Shown: piece by piece, positions 17,601-25,954 of the stretch
Layout of the letters: each line of letters opens with the position of its first letter
How positions within the stretch are numbered: position 1 is the stretch's first letter
Source: an uncultured Blautia sp.
GTDB lineage: Bacteria; Bacillota; Clostridia; Lachnospirales; Lachnospiraceae
Assembly: GCF_934424005.1 (NCBI RefSeq)
Contig: NZ_CAKRXI010000013.1
Location: 1-64,000 of the forward strand
Direction of reading: 5' to 3'
Length of the DNA: 64,000 bases
Made by a program: the position numbers and the translations under genes
The notes under the pieces: generated by a model
The model's database searches: none
What the model was told of the DNA's origin: nothing
Seen by the model: the letters and a program-made list of their open reading frames with translations, nothing else

Positions 17601-17744
17601 TATTATTCCTCCTCCATGTTGTGGTTTGTATTGTTATTATTACTAATATAACATAATTTTTTTTTGAGATAAAGTTTTTTCAAAGAAAAATTAATTATGC
17701 CTTAAAAAAATTGTTTAAAATACTTTGGGATGCATAGATAGTAG

Positions 17745-17773
17745 TTGATGCTCTGACGGAAGAATGATATATT
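17745..17773 (+). promoter_or_regulatory. promoter of the dihydropyrimidinase-hydE operon
   Basis: TTGATG and TATATT are 17 bases apart, 40 bases before the start at 17814. The AT-rich stretch upstream (17640-17740) is the probable regulator site. Confidence 0.55.
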
Positions 17774-17813
17774 TAATATCATAAACAAGGATTTGTTTTT
17801 GGGGGTGAAAACT

Positions 17814-19187
17814 ATGAAATATTTATTGAAAAACGGAACGGTTGTAACAGGCGAAAAATCAGAGCAGCTGGACATTCTGGTAGAAGGAGAAAAAATCGTA
17901 CAGGTTGGGAAAAATCTTCCATCCGAGGAGGCACAGGAAATCGACGTCAGTGGGAAAATTCTTTTTCCGGGTTTCATAGATGGTCATACACATTTTGATC
18001 TGGAAGTAGCAGGCACAGTAACGGCGGATGATTTTGAGACTGGAACAAAAGCAGCGATTCTCGGGGGAACTACATTTGTTATTGATTATGCATCACAGGA
18101 TAAGGGTGGACACACTCTGAAGGAAGGACTTGATAAATGGCATAAGAAGGCAGATGACAAATGTTCCTGTGATTATTCTTTCCATATGTCAATCGTGGAA
18201 TGGAATGAAAAGACAGAACAGGAAATACAGGACATGATCGATCATGGAATCACCAGTTTCAAACTGTATATGACATATCCGGCAATGATCGTAAATGACT
18301 GCGATATGTACAAAATTCTGAAAAAACTTGGAAAATGTGGCTGTTTTGCAGGCGTGCACTGCGAGAATGCGGGCGTGATCGATGCGCTGATCGCAGAAGC
18401 AAAAAAAGAGGGAAGATTTGGACCGGAAAATCATCCACTGGTGCGTCCGGATACGATGGAAGCGGAAGCAGTTCACCGTCTGCTCGTGATTGCCAAGGAG
18501 GCAGATGCACCGGTGATGGTAGTACATCTTACAAATAAAAAAGCATTTGAAGAAGTTATGCGTGCAAGAGCGAACGGACAGGAAGTATATGCAGAAACAT
18601 GTCCACAGTATCTGCTGCTTGATGACAGTGTGTATGCGAAACCAGATTTTCAGGGAGCTGTTTATGTCTGTGCACCTCCGATTCGCAAAAAAGAAGATCA
18701 GGACTGTCTGTGGGAAGCGTTGTCACGAGAAGATATCCAGACAGTAGCTACGGATCAGTGCAGTTTTACACTTGCACAGAAGGCTCTGGGTAAAGATGAT
18801 TTTACAAAGATTCCGGGAGGACTTCCGGGAGTCCAGACACGTGGAACATTACTTTATACATATGGGGTAAAAGAAGGCAGGATTACGCAGGAACAGATGT
18901 GTAAGCTTTTATCCGAAAATCCGGCGAAATTGTATGGCGTTTATCCGCAGAAAGGTGTGCTTGCACCAGGAAGTGATGCAGACATTGTAGTACTGGATCC
19001 GGAAAAAGAAAGTGTGATATCTGCTGCCACACATGCTTATAACACTGATAATAATCCATTTGAAGGATTCAGACTGCGCTGCGGAATTGATAAAGTATTT
19101 TTAAGAGGCAATCTGGCGGTAGACGATGGTCAGCTGGTAAAAGAAAAACTCGGAAAATATATTGCCAGAGGCAAAAAACAAATGTAA
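17814..19187 (+). CDS. hydA: dihydropyrimidinase / D-hydantoinase family amidohydrolase
   Basis: A 457-residue cyclic amidohydrolase of the dihydropyrimidinase/hydantoinase family. It opens five- or six-membered cyclic ureides. Metal ligands are visible: D-G-H-T-H-F-D near residues 57-63, the carboxylated lysine in S-F-K-L-Y-M-T near 147, V-H-C-E-N near 182, V-V-H-L-T near 238 and V-A-T-D-Q-C near 312. The start at 17814 follows GGGGGTGA; a start at 17793 is less likely. In the gut anaerobic purine-degradation gene set a HyuA/HydA-type amidohydrolase accompanies ygeX, ygeY, ygeW and carbamate kinase, all present 8-13 kb away. The symbol means hydantoinase here, not hydrogenase, despite the adjacent hydE. 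Confidence 0.88.
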   Translation: MKYLLKNGTVVTGEKSEQLDILVEGEKIVQVGKNLPSEEAQEIDVSGKILFPGFIDGHTHFDLEVAGTVTADDFETGTKAAILGGTTFVIDYASQDKGGHTLKEGLDKWHKKADDKCSCDYSFHMSIVEWNEKTEQEIQDMIDHGITSFKLYMTYPAMIVNDCDMYKILKKLGKCGCFAGVHCENAGVIDALIAEAKKEGRFGPENHPLVRPDTMEAEAVHRLLVIAKEADAPVMVVHLTNKKAFEEVMRARANGQEVYAETCPQYLLLDDSVYAKPDFQGAVYVCAPPIRKKEDQDCLWEALSREDIQTVATDQCSFTLAQKALGKDDFTKIPGGLPGVQTRGTLLYTYGVKEGRITQEQMCKLLSENPAKLYGVYPQKGVLAPGSDADIVVLDPEKESVISAATHAYNTDNNPFEGFRLRCGIDKVFLRGNLAVDDGQLVKEKLGKYIARGKKQM

Positions 19188-19209
19188 ATATTTCTGCTGG
19201 AGAGAATAC

Positions 19210-20256
19210 ATGAAAAGATTAATTGATAAACTGCATCAGGAACAGATGCTGACTGCAGAAGAGTTTCACCGACTTTTGGCGAATCGTTCAGAAGAGACAG
19301 ATCGGTATGCACGGGAGCTGGCGAACCAGGTCCGGCAGGAAGTGTACGGAAATAAGATTTATGTACGTGGTCTGATCGAATTTACCAATTACTGCAAAAA
19401 CGACTGCTATTATTGTGGAATCCGTCGGAGCAATCAGAATGCACAGCGTTACAGACTGACGGAAGAAGATATTCTGGAATGCTGCAGGCATGGGTATGAG
19501 CTTGGTTTTCGTACCTTTGTTCTACAGGGAGGCGAGGACGGCTTTTTTACAGATGACAGAATCGTACAGATCGTACGAAAGATTAAAGAACGATATCCGG
19601 ATTGTGCACTGACTCTTTCCATAGGAGAAAAATCAGAAGAAAGCTACCGTGCATACAGAGAGGCGGGGGCTGACAGGTATCTTTTGCGGCATGAAACGGC
19701 TGATCCACGTCATTATATGCGGCTTCATCCGCTGGAAATGTCCGGAGAACACCGCAAAAACTGTCTTCGGATACTTAAGAAACTGGGGTATCAGACGGGG
19801 GCAGGATTCATGGTGGGTTCACCATTACAGACAGTGGATGACCTCGTGGAAGACTTTTTGTTTCTGAAGGAACTTGATCCGGAAATGGTTGGAATCGGGC
19901 CGTTTATTGCACATCAGGATACTCCGTTTTGTAATGAAAGAAGTGGAACACTGGATGATACACTGTTTTATCTTGCGTTGCTGCGTCTGATGCTTCCGGA
20001 TGTGCTGCTTCCTGCAACGACTGCCCTTGGGACAATTCATCCAAGAGGAAGAGAAATGGGCGTTCTGTCAGGTGCCAATGTTGTGATGCCGAATCTTTCT
20101 CCTGTTTCAGTCAGAAAAAAATACATGTTGTATGACGGAAAAATATGCACAGGTGACGAAGCTGCGGAATGCAGAATGTGTCTCAGCAGACGGATGGAGC
20201 GGATTGGCTGTGAAGTCGTTACAGACAGAGGAGACTACAAAAAAAGACTTGCATAA
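19210..20256 (+). CDS. hydE: [FeFe]-hydrogenase H-cluster radical SAM maturase HydE
   Basis: A 348-residue radical SAM enzyme. The [4Fe-4S] motif is C-K-N-D-C-Y-Y-C-G-I-R (C-x3-C-x2-C) near residues 61-69, with the G-G-E-D and later R-H-E-T-A-D motifs of the HydE/PylB/BioB fold; M-P-N-L-S-P near 295 is typical of HydE. HydE makes part of the 2Fe subcluster of [FeFe]-hydrogenase with HydF and HydG, neither in the window. Extra cysteines at the C-terminus could hold the family's optional second cluster. It follows the dihydropyrimidinase gene by 22 bases with GGAG upstream. Linkage to a purine gene may reflect electron disposal as H2, which is speculation. Confidence 0.9.
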   Translation: MKRLIDKLHQEQMLTAEEFHRLLANRSEETDRYARELANQVRQEVYGNKIYVRGLIEFTNYCKNDCYYCGIRRSNQNAQRYRLTEEDILECCRHGYELGFRTFVLQGGEDGFFTDDRIVQIVRKIKERYPDCALTLSIGEKSEESYRAYREAGADRYLLRHETADPRHYMRLHPLEMSGEHRKNCLRILKKLGYQTGAGFMVGSPLQTVDDLVEDFLFLKELDPEMVGIGPFIAHQDTPFCNERSGTLDDTLFYLALLRLMLPDVLLPATTALGTIHPRGREMGVLSGANVVMPNLSPVSVRKKYMLYDGKICTGDEAAECRMCLSRRMERIGCEVVTDRGDYKKRLA

Positions 20257-20318
20257 TATACCGGAATTGGGGTATAGTGTTGATAGGCTTATGCGTTATA
20301 AAGGAGGAAATTATTTCT

Positions 20319-20792
20319 ATGAAGAAATCCAGATTACTGATCGTGCTGGCCGGTTTGGCTGTTGTGGCATCCGGATGCGGATATAGCACGGGAGGAGAAG
20401 ACTCTACTGTGACTGTGATTGAAGCAACTCCGACACCAACCCCGGAACCTACACCAGAAGCAACTCCGACCCCGGAAGTACCGGAAGCAACACCAACTCC
20501 GGCGGTAGAAATGTCTCAGACAGCAAGTGGTGTGAATATCATAAAACAAAGCGGAACTTATTATGCTGTAGAGGGCGTAAACGTACGCTCTGACTGCAGT
20601 ACAGATGCAGATATCATTACAGGAACACTTGTTGGACAGCAGCTGACCAGTACAGGTGTGAGCGAAGATGGACAATGGGTAGAGGTGAGCATCAATGACC
20701 AGACAGGTTATGTGAATGCACAGTATGTATCTACAGAAGCTCCGGCAGGAGCTGCCACTGCAGATGCAGCAGCACAGACAACAGCCCAGTAG
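20319..20792 (+). CDS. SH3-domain lipoprotein
   Basis: A 157-residue lipoprotein: signal with V-A-S-G-C lipobox (Cys near 20), a Thr/Pro/Glu-rich linker built of A-T-P-T-P-E repeats (about 35-65), and a bacterial SH3 domain (about 80-145, V-N-V-R-S-D-C-S-T-D-A and G-Q-W-V-E-V...G-Y-V) that may bind peptidoglycan. The start at 20319 follows AAGGAGG; an upstream ATG at 20277 is unlikely. It runs into a bidirectional terminator shared with luxS. Confidence 0.85.
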   Translation: MKKSRLLIVLAGLAVVASGCGYSTGGEDSTVTVIEATPTPTPEPTPEATPTPEVPEATPTPAVEMSQTASGVNIIKQSGTYYAVEGVNVRSDCSTDADIITGTLVGQQLTSTGVSEDGQWVEVSINDQTGYVNAQYVSTEAPAGAATADAAAQTTAQ

Positions 20793-20805
20793 CAGGATGC
20801 TTTAC

Positions 20806-20845
20806 AAAAAAGCTGAACTTCAAATCAGAAGTTCAGCTTTTTTTA
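20806..20845. terminator. bidirectional terminator between SH3 lipoprotein and luxS
   Basis: A perfect 12-base stem (AAGCTGAACTTC/GAAGTTCAGCTT) ends in seven Ts on the plus strand and in a run of As (Us on the minus strand) on the other side. Confidence 0.9.
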
Positions 20846-20871
20846 TATTATTAAGTAACGATATTGAAAGC

Positions 20872-21351
20872 TTATTCCGGATAAGTCAGGCGTTCTGGTT
20901 TGATATCGTAAAGAACATTTTTCAGATATTTGTCAGCAAGATATTTTGCCATACCGAGATTCATATCCAGATAATTGCCGCAGTCCTTTGCGGAAGCACC
21001 CGGAATCTCACCTTCAAAATCCCGGATGAATTCAAACATCTCAGTCATGAGAGGAACGATATCTTTGGATTCATAATCGCCTGCCAGCAGAAGATAGTTT
21101 CCAGTGCGGCAGCCCATCGGACCCCAGTAAATTACTTTTGGACCGAATTCAGCATGATTGCGGAGAAACGTAGCTGCCAGATGTTCCATAGCGTGGAGTT
21201 CAGCTGTGTTCATGACTGGTTCTTCGTTTGGGGAGGTCATGCGGATATCGAAAGTTGTAATGACCTGATCGCCGAGGTAATCTTTACGGGAAACGTAAAT
21301 GCCAGGCTGTAGCTTGATGTGGTCTATGGTAAAACTTGCAATTTTTTTCAT
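20872..21351 (-). CDS. luxS: S-ribosylhomocysteine lyase LuxS
   Basis: A 159-residue LuxS. It cleaves S-ribosylhomocysteine to homocysteine and DPD, the precursor of autoinducer-2, in the activated methyl cycle. Metal ligands are complete: H-A-M-E-H near residues 53-57 and the A-K-D-C-G-N-Y cysteine near 123; the early R-x-D-Y and F-D-I-R segments also match. Standard length. Single gene with its own promoter; AAAGGAC precedes the start. No pfs gene is adjacent. Confidence 0.97.
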   Translation of the reverse strand: MKKIASFTIDHIKLQPGIYVSRKDYLGDQVITTFDIRMTSPNEEPVMNTAELHAMEHLAATFLRNHAEFGPKVIYWGPMGCRTGNYLLLAGDYESKDIVPLMTEMFEFIRDFEGEIPGASAKDCGNYLDMNLGMAKYLADKYLKNVLYDIKPERLTYPE

Positions 21352-21383
21352 AATAAAAGTCCTTTCTACTTTTTTTGTTTCTT

Positions 21384-21412
21384 ATTGTAGCAGAGCTGAA
21401 CGTCTGATACAA
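21384..21412 (-). promoter_or_regulatory. luxS promoter
   Basis: On the minus strand, TTGTAT and TACAAT are 17 bases apart, ending 32 bases before the luxS start. Confidence 0.6.
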
Positions 21413-21420
21413 GTCAGGAT

Positions 21421-21449
21421 TTGACTTTAAGTTTATGGGGTGTTACACT
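21421..21449 (+). promoter_or_regulatory. promoter of the cyclophilin lipoprotein gene
   Basis: TTGACT and TACACT are 17 bases apart; the -35 boxes of this and the luxS promoter are nine bases apart, so expression may be coordinated. Confidence 0.6.
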
Positions 21450-21472
21450 GTGAATACTATCAGAAAAAAGAT

Positions 21473-21499
21473 GTTGCTGGGAACGAAGTGAACAGTAAC
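21473..21499 (+). repeat. GTTRCTG hairpin element, copy 1
   Basis: A 7-base stem (GTTGCTG/CAGTAAC, with one G-U) closes a 13-base loop GGAACGAAGTGAA in the 5' untranslated region. A close relative lies at 62590-62616, also ahead of a lipoprotein gene; the loops differ at two of 13 bases. Confidence 0.55.
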
Positions 21500-21521
21500 C
21501 AAAAGACAGGAGGAACAGAAC

Positions 21522-22283
21522 ATGAAATCCAGAATTCTGGCAGTGCTTTTTGCCGTTGTGCTGACAGCAGGTACACTTGCAGGATGCGGCAGCAGCAAGA
21601 AAGCAGATGATACAAAAACAGAAACTACAGATGAAAAATCAGAAGATAAAGCTTCTTCTGATGAAGATACGAAAGATGTAAATGTGGCAAGCGAAGAAGA
21701 AGCGGAAGAGGCCGGCTTCAGTGACGGTACTGATACAGATGGTGCGACTGTGGAAAATACAGTGCTTGATACCAGCCAGGAGCTGACAGGAATCCACCAT
21801 GCGGATATCAGCATCCGTGATTATGGGGACATTAAAGTGGAACTCGATGCCGATACAGCACCGGTCACTGTTACCAATTTCGTGAAACTGGCACAGGAAG
21901 GTTTTTATGACGGACTTACATTCTGGCGTATTATTGATGGCTTTATGATGCAGGGTGGGGACCCGAAAGGAAATGGTACCGGAGGATCCGGAGAGACTAT
22001 TAAGGGAGAATTCTCAAGTAATGGTGTGAAGAATGATATTTCTCATGTGAGAGGAACCATCTCCATGGCAAGATCTTCTGATCCGGACAGCGCAAGTTCA
22101 CAGTTTTTTATCGTCCAGTCAGACAGTACTTTCCTGGATGGCGATTATGCAGCATTTGGTAAAGTGACAGAAGGGATGGATATCGTTGATGAAATCTGCA
22201 AAAATGCCAGCCCAACGGATGATAATGGAACGATCAAAGCAGACGAACAGCCGGTGATCGATAGTATTCAGATCACAGACTGA
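21522..22283 (+). CDS. cyclophilin-type peptidyl-prolyl isomerase lipoprotein
   Basis: A 253-residue lipoprotein: signal peptide with L-A-G-C lipobox (Cys 22), a Lys/Asp/Glu-rich linker to about residue 95, then a cyclophilin domain. Active-site signatures seen are F-W-R-I-I-D-G-F-M-M-Q-G-G-D-P near 137-150, G-E-F-S-S-N-G near 165 and S-Q-F-F-I-V near 193 (the usual Arg of F-H-R-V is kept as W-R-I). It would help fold secreted proteins at the outer face of the membrane. AGGAGG precedes the start and a short conserved hairpin lies in its leader. Confidence 0.9.
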   Translation: MKSRILAVLFAVVLTAGTLAGCGSSKKADDTKTETTDEKSEDKASSDEDTKDVNVASEEEAEEAGFSDGTDTDGATVENTVLDTSQELTGIHHADISIRDYGDIKVELDADTAPVTVTNFVKLAQEGFYDGLTFWRIIDGFMMQGGDPKGNGTGGSGETIKGEFSSNGVKNDISHVRGTISMARSSDPDSASSQFFIVQSDSTFLDGDYAAFGKVTEGMDIVDEICKNASPTDDNGTIKADEQPVIDSIQITD

Positions 22284-22308
22284 TATAATTAAAATTTTCT
22301 GTAACGTA

Positions 22309-22353
22309 AAAAAGACCGATGCAGCGTGCAATGCGCGACATCGGCCTTTTATT
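22309..22353. terminator. terminator after the cyclophilin gene
   Basis: CCGATG/CATCGG arms with an inner CGTGCAATGCGCG hairpin, flanked by AAAAGA and CCTTTTATTTT, can stop both converging genes. Confidence 0.75.
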
Positions 22354-22377
22354 TTGATAAAACAAGGCAATTCTGTT

Positions 22378-22941
22378 TTACTGACGGATGATCAGAACCG
22401 GAATTGGCGGGTTGTTCGGACGGTTATAATAGTCACTGCGGATGACCAGATATTTATGTGGATTCAGCTCTTTTAACCAGGCAAGGACGGCATCACGTTC
22501 CTCGAAACCGGAATCACCGCCACTGTAGATGCAGAGTGAGATCAGACCGCCTTTTTTCAGAAGATCCAGGCTTTTGGAAAGTGCGGCAATGCTGGTATCT
22601 GCGTGGGTTGCTTTTGTATGGTCACCACCCGGAAGATAGCCCAGATTAAAGGTAACACAGCTGACAGTACCCGGGCTGACATAGTGATCCATGCTGGTGT
22701 GCGATTCCAGAAGAAGGGTATAATTCTGAGGTGTATCTGCTTCAATGAGCCTTTTACGTGTATTGATAAGTGCCGCCTCCTGAATATCAAAAGCAAAAAC
22801 ATGTCCGCCTTTTCCGCAGAGAGAACTGAGAAGAAGCGTGTCATTGCCATTTCCCATGGTTGCATCTATACAGATATCTCCGGGCTGGACCTGTTCTCTG
22901 ATAAAACGTGCACACCATCCTGTGATTTGAACTGCTTTCAT
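22378..22941 (-). CDS. mnmM: MnmM-like tRNA methyltransferase (YtqB family)
   Basis: A 187-residue class I SAM methyltransferase of the YtqB/rRNA_methylase (PF06962) family. The SAM loop is D-A-T-M-G-N-G-N-D-T near residues 25-34 and the catalytic-side motif is F-N-L-G-Y-L-P-G-G-D near 98-107. Bacillus YtqB has been shown to act as MnmM, making the last methyl of mnm5s2U34 in tRNA; the motif match supports the same role here. Single minus-strand gene, with GGAGG before the start. Family certain; tRNA role by homology. Confidence 0.85.
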   Translation of the reverse strand: MKAVQITGWCARFIREQVQPGDICIDATMGNGNDTLLLSSLCGKGGHVFAFDIQEAALINTRKRLIEADTPQNYTLLLESHTSMDHYVSPGTVSCVTFNLGYLPGGDHTKATHADTSIAALSKSLDLLKKGGLISLCIYSGGDSGFEERDAVLAWLKELNPHKYLVIRSDYYNRPNNPPIPVLIIRQ

Positions 22942-23072
22942 ATTGACCTCCTATTCCTTTATGGTCCTTTTGTGGAAAATAAAAAATTCTTTTTATTACA
23001 GATTACTATAGTACAGATTTTCATACGGTTCAATAAAATGCTGTACAAAAAGTCAAACACTAGAAAAATACG

Positions 23073-23100
23073 TTGCAATTACAGAAGAGGCTGTTATAAT
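23073..23100 (+). promoter_or_regulatory. coaBC operon promoter
   Basis: TTGCAA and TATAAT are 16 bases apart, 46 bases before coaBC. Confidence 0.65.
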
Positions 23101-23146
23101 AAAACAGATGCAGGCACAGCATTGTCTGCCAGAGGAGGAGAACGAT

Positions 23147-24355
23147 ATGTTAAAAGGCAAAACAGTTCTTCTGGGAGTGACCGGAAGTATTGCGGCATAT
23201 AAGATTGCGTATCTTGCAAGCGCACTGAAGAAGCTTCACGCGCAGGTACATGTACTGATGACGCAGAATGCTACGAATTTTATCAATCCAATTACTTTTG
23301 AAACTCTTACCGGAAATAAATGTCTGGTAGATACCTTTGACAGAAATTTTCAGTTCAGTGTAGAACATGTTTCCATCGCAAAGCAGGCGGATGTGGTGAT
23401 GATCGCACCGGCAAGCGCAAATGTGATCGGCAAACTGGCGCATGGAATTGCAGATGATATGCTGACGACTACGATCATGGCGTGTAAATGTAAAAAGATC
23501 GTTTCACCTGCTATGAATACAAATATGTACGAAAATCCGATCGTTCAGGATAATCTCGCTATTTTGCAGCATTATGGTTATGAAGTGATCGAGCCGGCCA
23601 GTGGTTATCTGGCATGTGGCGATACAGGAGCCGGAAAGATGCCGGAACCGGAGATGCTTCTGGACTATATTCTGAGAGAAATTGCAAAAGAAAAAGATCT
23701 CCTTGGCCGAAAAGTCCTTGTGACTGCCGGACCGACACAGGAGGCAATCGATCCTGTACGCTATATCACGAATCATTCTTCCGGAAAGATGGGATATGCA
23801 CTGGCAAAAGCAGCTATGCTCCGTGGGGCAGATGTAACATTGGTCAGCGGACCATGTGCGATCGAACCACCGCCGTTTGTAAAGCTTGTTCCGGTAGTGA
23901 CGGCAAAAGAAATGTTTGATGCAGTTACTTCTGTAAGCTTTGAGCAGGACATTATCATCAAAGCAGCAGCAGTCGCTGACTATCGTCCGGCCAATGTCTA
24001 TGAGGACAAGGTGAAGAAGCATGAGGAACAGATGAGTATAGAACTGGAAAAGACAGACGATATCCTGGGATATCTGGGAGAACATCGCCTGCCGGGACAG
24101 TTCCTGTGTGGATTTTCAATGGAAACCCAGAATATGCTTGGTAATTCCAGAGCAAAACTTGGAAAAAAACATCTGGATATGGTTGCTGCCAATAATCTGA
24201 AGGTGGCAGGTGCCGGATTCCAGGGGGATACCAATGTTCTGACTCTGATTACACAGGATGAAGACGTATCACTCCAGCTTATGAGCAAGGAGGATGCAGC
24301 CAATGTAATCCTGGATAAAATTCTCTCTATTCAGAAAGAAAGGGAGGAACAGTAA
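23147..24355 (+). CDS. coaBC: bifunctional CoaBC (PPC synthetase/decarboxylase)
   Basis: A 402-residue fusion of phosphopantothenoylcysteine decarboxylase (CoaC, about 1-185) and synthetase (CoaB, about 190-400), which turn phosphopantothenate into phosphopantetheine for CoA. CoaC marks are V-E-H-V-S-I-A (flavin/catalytic His), A-P-A-S-A-N, P-A-M-N-T-N-M-Y and G-D-T-G-A-G-K-M-P-E-P; CoaB marks are T-A-G-P-T-Q-E-A-I-D-P-V-R-Y-I-T-N and K-A-A-A-V-A-D-Y-R-P, with K-T-D-D-I-L. Start after GGAGGAGAACG at 23147. Followed by a pantothenate-type transporter and coaX, so the operon covers uptake, phosphorylation and two later steps. Confidence 0.95.
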   Translation: MLKGKTVLLGVTGSIAAYKIAYLASALKKLHAQVHVLMTQNATNFINPITFETLTGNKCLVDTFDRNFQFSVEHVSIAKQADVVMIAPASANVIGKLAHGIADDMLTTTIMACKCKKIVSPAMNTNMYENPIVQDNLAILQHYGYEVIEPASGYLACGDTGAGKMPEPEMLLDYILREIAKEKDLLGRKVLVTAGPTQEAIDPVRYITNHSSGKMGYALAKAAMLRGADVTLVSGPCAIEPPPFVKLVPVVTAKEMFDAVTSVSFEQDIIIKAAAVADYRPANVYEDKVKKHEEQMSIELEKTDDILGYLGEHRLPGQFLCGFSMETQNMLGNSRAKLGKKHLDMVAANNLKVAGAGFQGDTNVLTLITQDEDVSLQLMSKEDAANVILDKILSIQKEREEQ

Positions 24356-24452
24356 CCCGTTCACCAGGAAGCGGGTAAATAAAAACTTCATATGCCCGCA
24401 ATTCCGCACCGTATTGTATCCCGTGTAAGGGAACGATAACAAGGAGGAAAAC

Positions 24453-25091
24453 ATGAAAACAAAGAAATTTACTACATCACAGCTGACCATTCTGGGCCTT
24501 ATGGCAGGAATCCTTTTTCTGATGGCTTATACACCACTGGGATATCTGAATATTGGACCACTGGCAGTAACTTTTAACGTAATTCCGGTTGCAGTCTGCG
24601 CCATTGTACTTGGACCGACAGGCGGCGCAATCGCAGGAGCTGTTTTTGGACTGACCAGTTTTATGCAGGCAATAGGAATCGGCGGTGTAAGTGCACTTGG
24701 ATCTGCTCTGTTTCAGATCAATCCGTTTATGACTGCAGTTCAGTGCTTTGTACCGCGTATCCTTGATGGAATCTGTATCGGATTGATCTACAGAGCAGTC
24801 CACAAGAAAACCAATACTTATGTATCCTGTGCTGTAACCGGATTTTTCTCTGCATTTTTAAATACTCTGTTCTTTATGAGCGCACTTGTTTTAATGTTTG
24901 GAAATACAGAACTGATCCAGAATCTGATGGGAGGCCACAATATTATTGTCGGATGCTGTCTTATGGTTGGCGTCAATGCAATCAGTGAGATGGTTTCTTC
25001 TACAATCATCACTGCAGCTGTAGGAACCGCGCTTTCCAAAGCACACATGATTCCGGCAGCCCAGATCGTAAAAACAGATACTGCAGCATAA
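24453..25091 (+). CDS. ECF transporter S component, probably for pantothenate
   Basis: A 212-residue hydrophobic protein with about six membrane helices, the size and layout of an ECF transporter substrate-binding (S) subunit. The L-G-P-T-G-G-A-I-A-G-A-V-F-G-L-T-S-F block near residues 50-67 is typical of vitamin S components. It sits between coaBC and coaX, which points to pantothenate (PanT-like); this rests on context. The energising EcfA/A'/T subunits are not in the window and are probably shared. AAGGAGG precedes the start; a weak CCCG/CGGG hairpin lies in the 97-base gap before it. Confidence 0.8.
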   Translation: MKTKKFTTSQLTILGLMAGILFLMAYTPLGYLNIGPLAVTFNVIPVAVCAIVLGPTGGAIAGAVFGLTSFMQAIGIGGVSALGSALFQINPFMTAVQCFVPRILDGICIGLIYRAVHKKTNTYVSCAVTGFFSAFLNTLFFMSALVLMFGNTELIQNLMGGHNIIVGCCLMVGVNAISEMVSSTIITAAVGTALSKAHMIPAAQIVKTDTAA

Positions 25092-25107
25092 AAGCATACA
25101 GACAGGA

Positions 25108-25884
25108 ATGAAAAATATGATTTTAGCCATTGATATTGGAAATACCAACATAGTTGTTGGCTGTATTGATAAAGAAAAAATATATTTTACAGAACGTATA
25201 TCCACGATCCGGACGAAAACAGAACTGGAATATGCGATTGATATCAAAACTATTCTTGATATCCATCATATCAACCGTGCGGATATTGATGGAGCGATTA
25301 TCTCATCTGTTGTTCCGCAGATCACATCAGCAGCCAGACTGGCTGTACAGAAAATTCTCAAAAAGGATGCAATGATTCTTGGACCGGGAGTGAAGACCGG
25401 ACTGAATATCATGTTGGACAATCCGGGAGAAATGGGAGCGGATCGTGTTGCAGATGCAGTTGCAGCACTGGCACAGTATCCGGTTCCGCTGGTTATCATT
25501 GATATGGGAACAGCAACTACAATTTCTGTAGTGGATGATAAGAAACATTATATTGGCGGTATGATCATGCCGGGTGTGCAGATTTCACTGGATGCGCTGA
25601 CAACAAGAGCTTCTCAGCTGAGTGGAATCAGTATTGAAGAACCAAAGAAGATCATCGGCAAGAATACAATAGACTGTATGAAGAGTGGAATTCTTTATGG
25701 CAATGCGGCAGCAGTGGACGGTATCATTGACAGAATCGAGGAAGAACTCGGACAGAAAGTTACCGTGATCGCAACCGGAGGCATGTCCAGAAAAATCATT
25801 CCGCACTGTAAACGAAAGATGATTCTGGATGGAGATCTTCTCCTGAAAGGTCTGCAGATTGTTTACGAAAAAAATAAAGCATAA
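25108..25884 (+). CDS. coaX: type III pantothenate kinase CoaX
   Basis: A 258-residue type III pantothenate kinase. Acetate-kinase-superfamily motifs are present: I-D-I-G-N-T-N near residues 8-14, G-A-D-R-V-A-D near 110 and I-D-M-G-T-A-T-T near 132, plus G-G-M-I-M-P-G near 152 and A-T-G-G-M near 224. It phosphorylates pantothenate, the first CoA step, and needs a monovalent cation. An ATG at 25117 is better spaced from AGGA and may be the true start, making it three residues shorter. Last gene of the CoA operon. Confidence 0.95.
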   Translation: MKNMILAIDIGNTNIVVGCIDKEKIYFTERISTIRTKTELEYAIDIKTILDIHHINRADIDGAIISSVVPQITSAARLAVQKILKKDAMILGPGVKTGLNIMLDNPGEMGADRVADAVAALAQYPVPLVIIDMGTATTISVVDDKKHYIGGMIMPGVQISLDALTTRASQLSGISIEEPKKIIGKNTIDCMKSGILYGNAAAVDGIIDRIEEELGQKVTVIATGGMSRKIIPHCKRKMILDGDLLLKGLQIVYEKNKA

Positions 25885-25892
25885 TAAAGTAT

Positions 25893-25953
25893 AAAAAAGC
25901 AGCTGTTTTTCTGAAAGAAACCTTGTGGTTTTCAGGGAAAACAGCTGCTTTTT
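25893..25953. terminator. bidirectional terminator between coaX and the pseudouridine synthase
   Basis: AAAAAGCAGCTGTTTT pairs perfectly with AAAACAGCTGCTTTTT; an inner CTGAAA/TTTCAG arm extends it. Confidence 0.9.
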
Positions 25954-25954
25954 A

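Noticed and set aside
17814..19187. [FeFe]-hydrogenase large subunit (hydA) beside hydE
   Set aside because: The protein has amidohydrolase metal motifs and no hydrogenase cysteine clusters; hydA here would mean hydantoinase.
20400..20510. DNA tandem repeat
   Set aside because: The ACTCCGACACC-like repetition encodes the Thr/Pro/Glu linker of a lipoprotein and is explained by protein composition.
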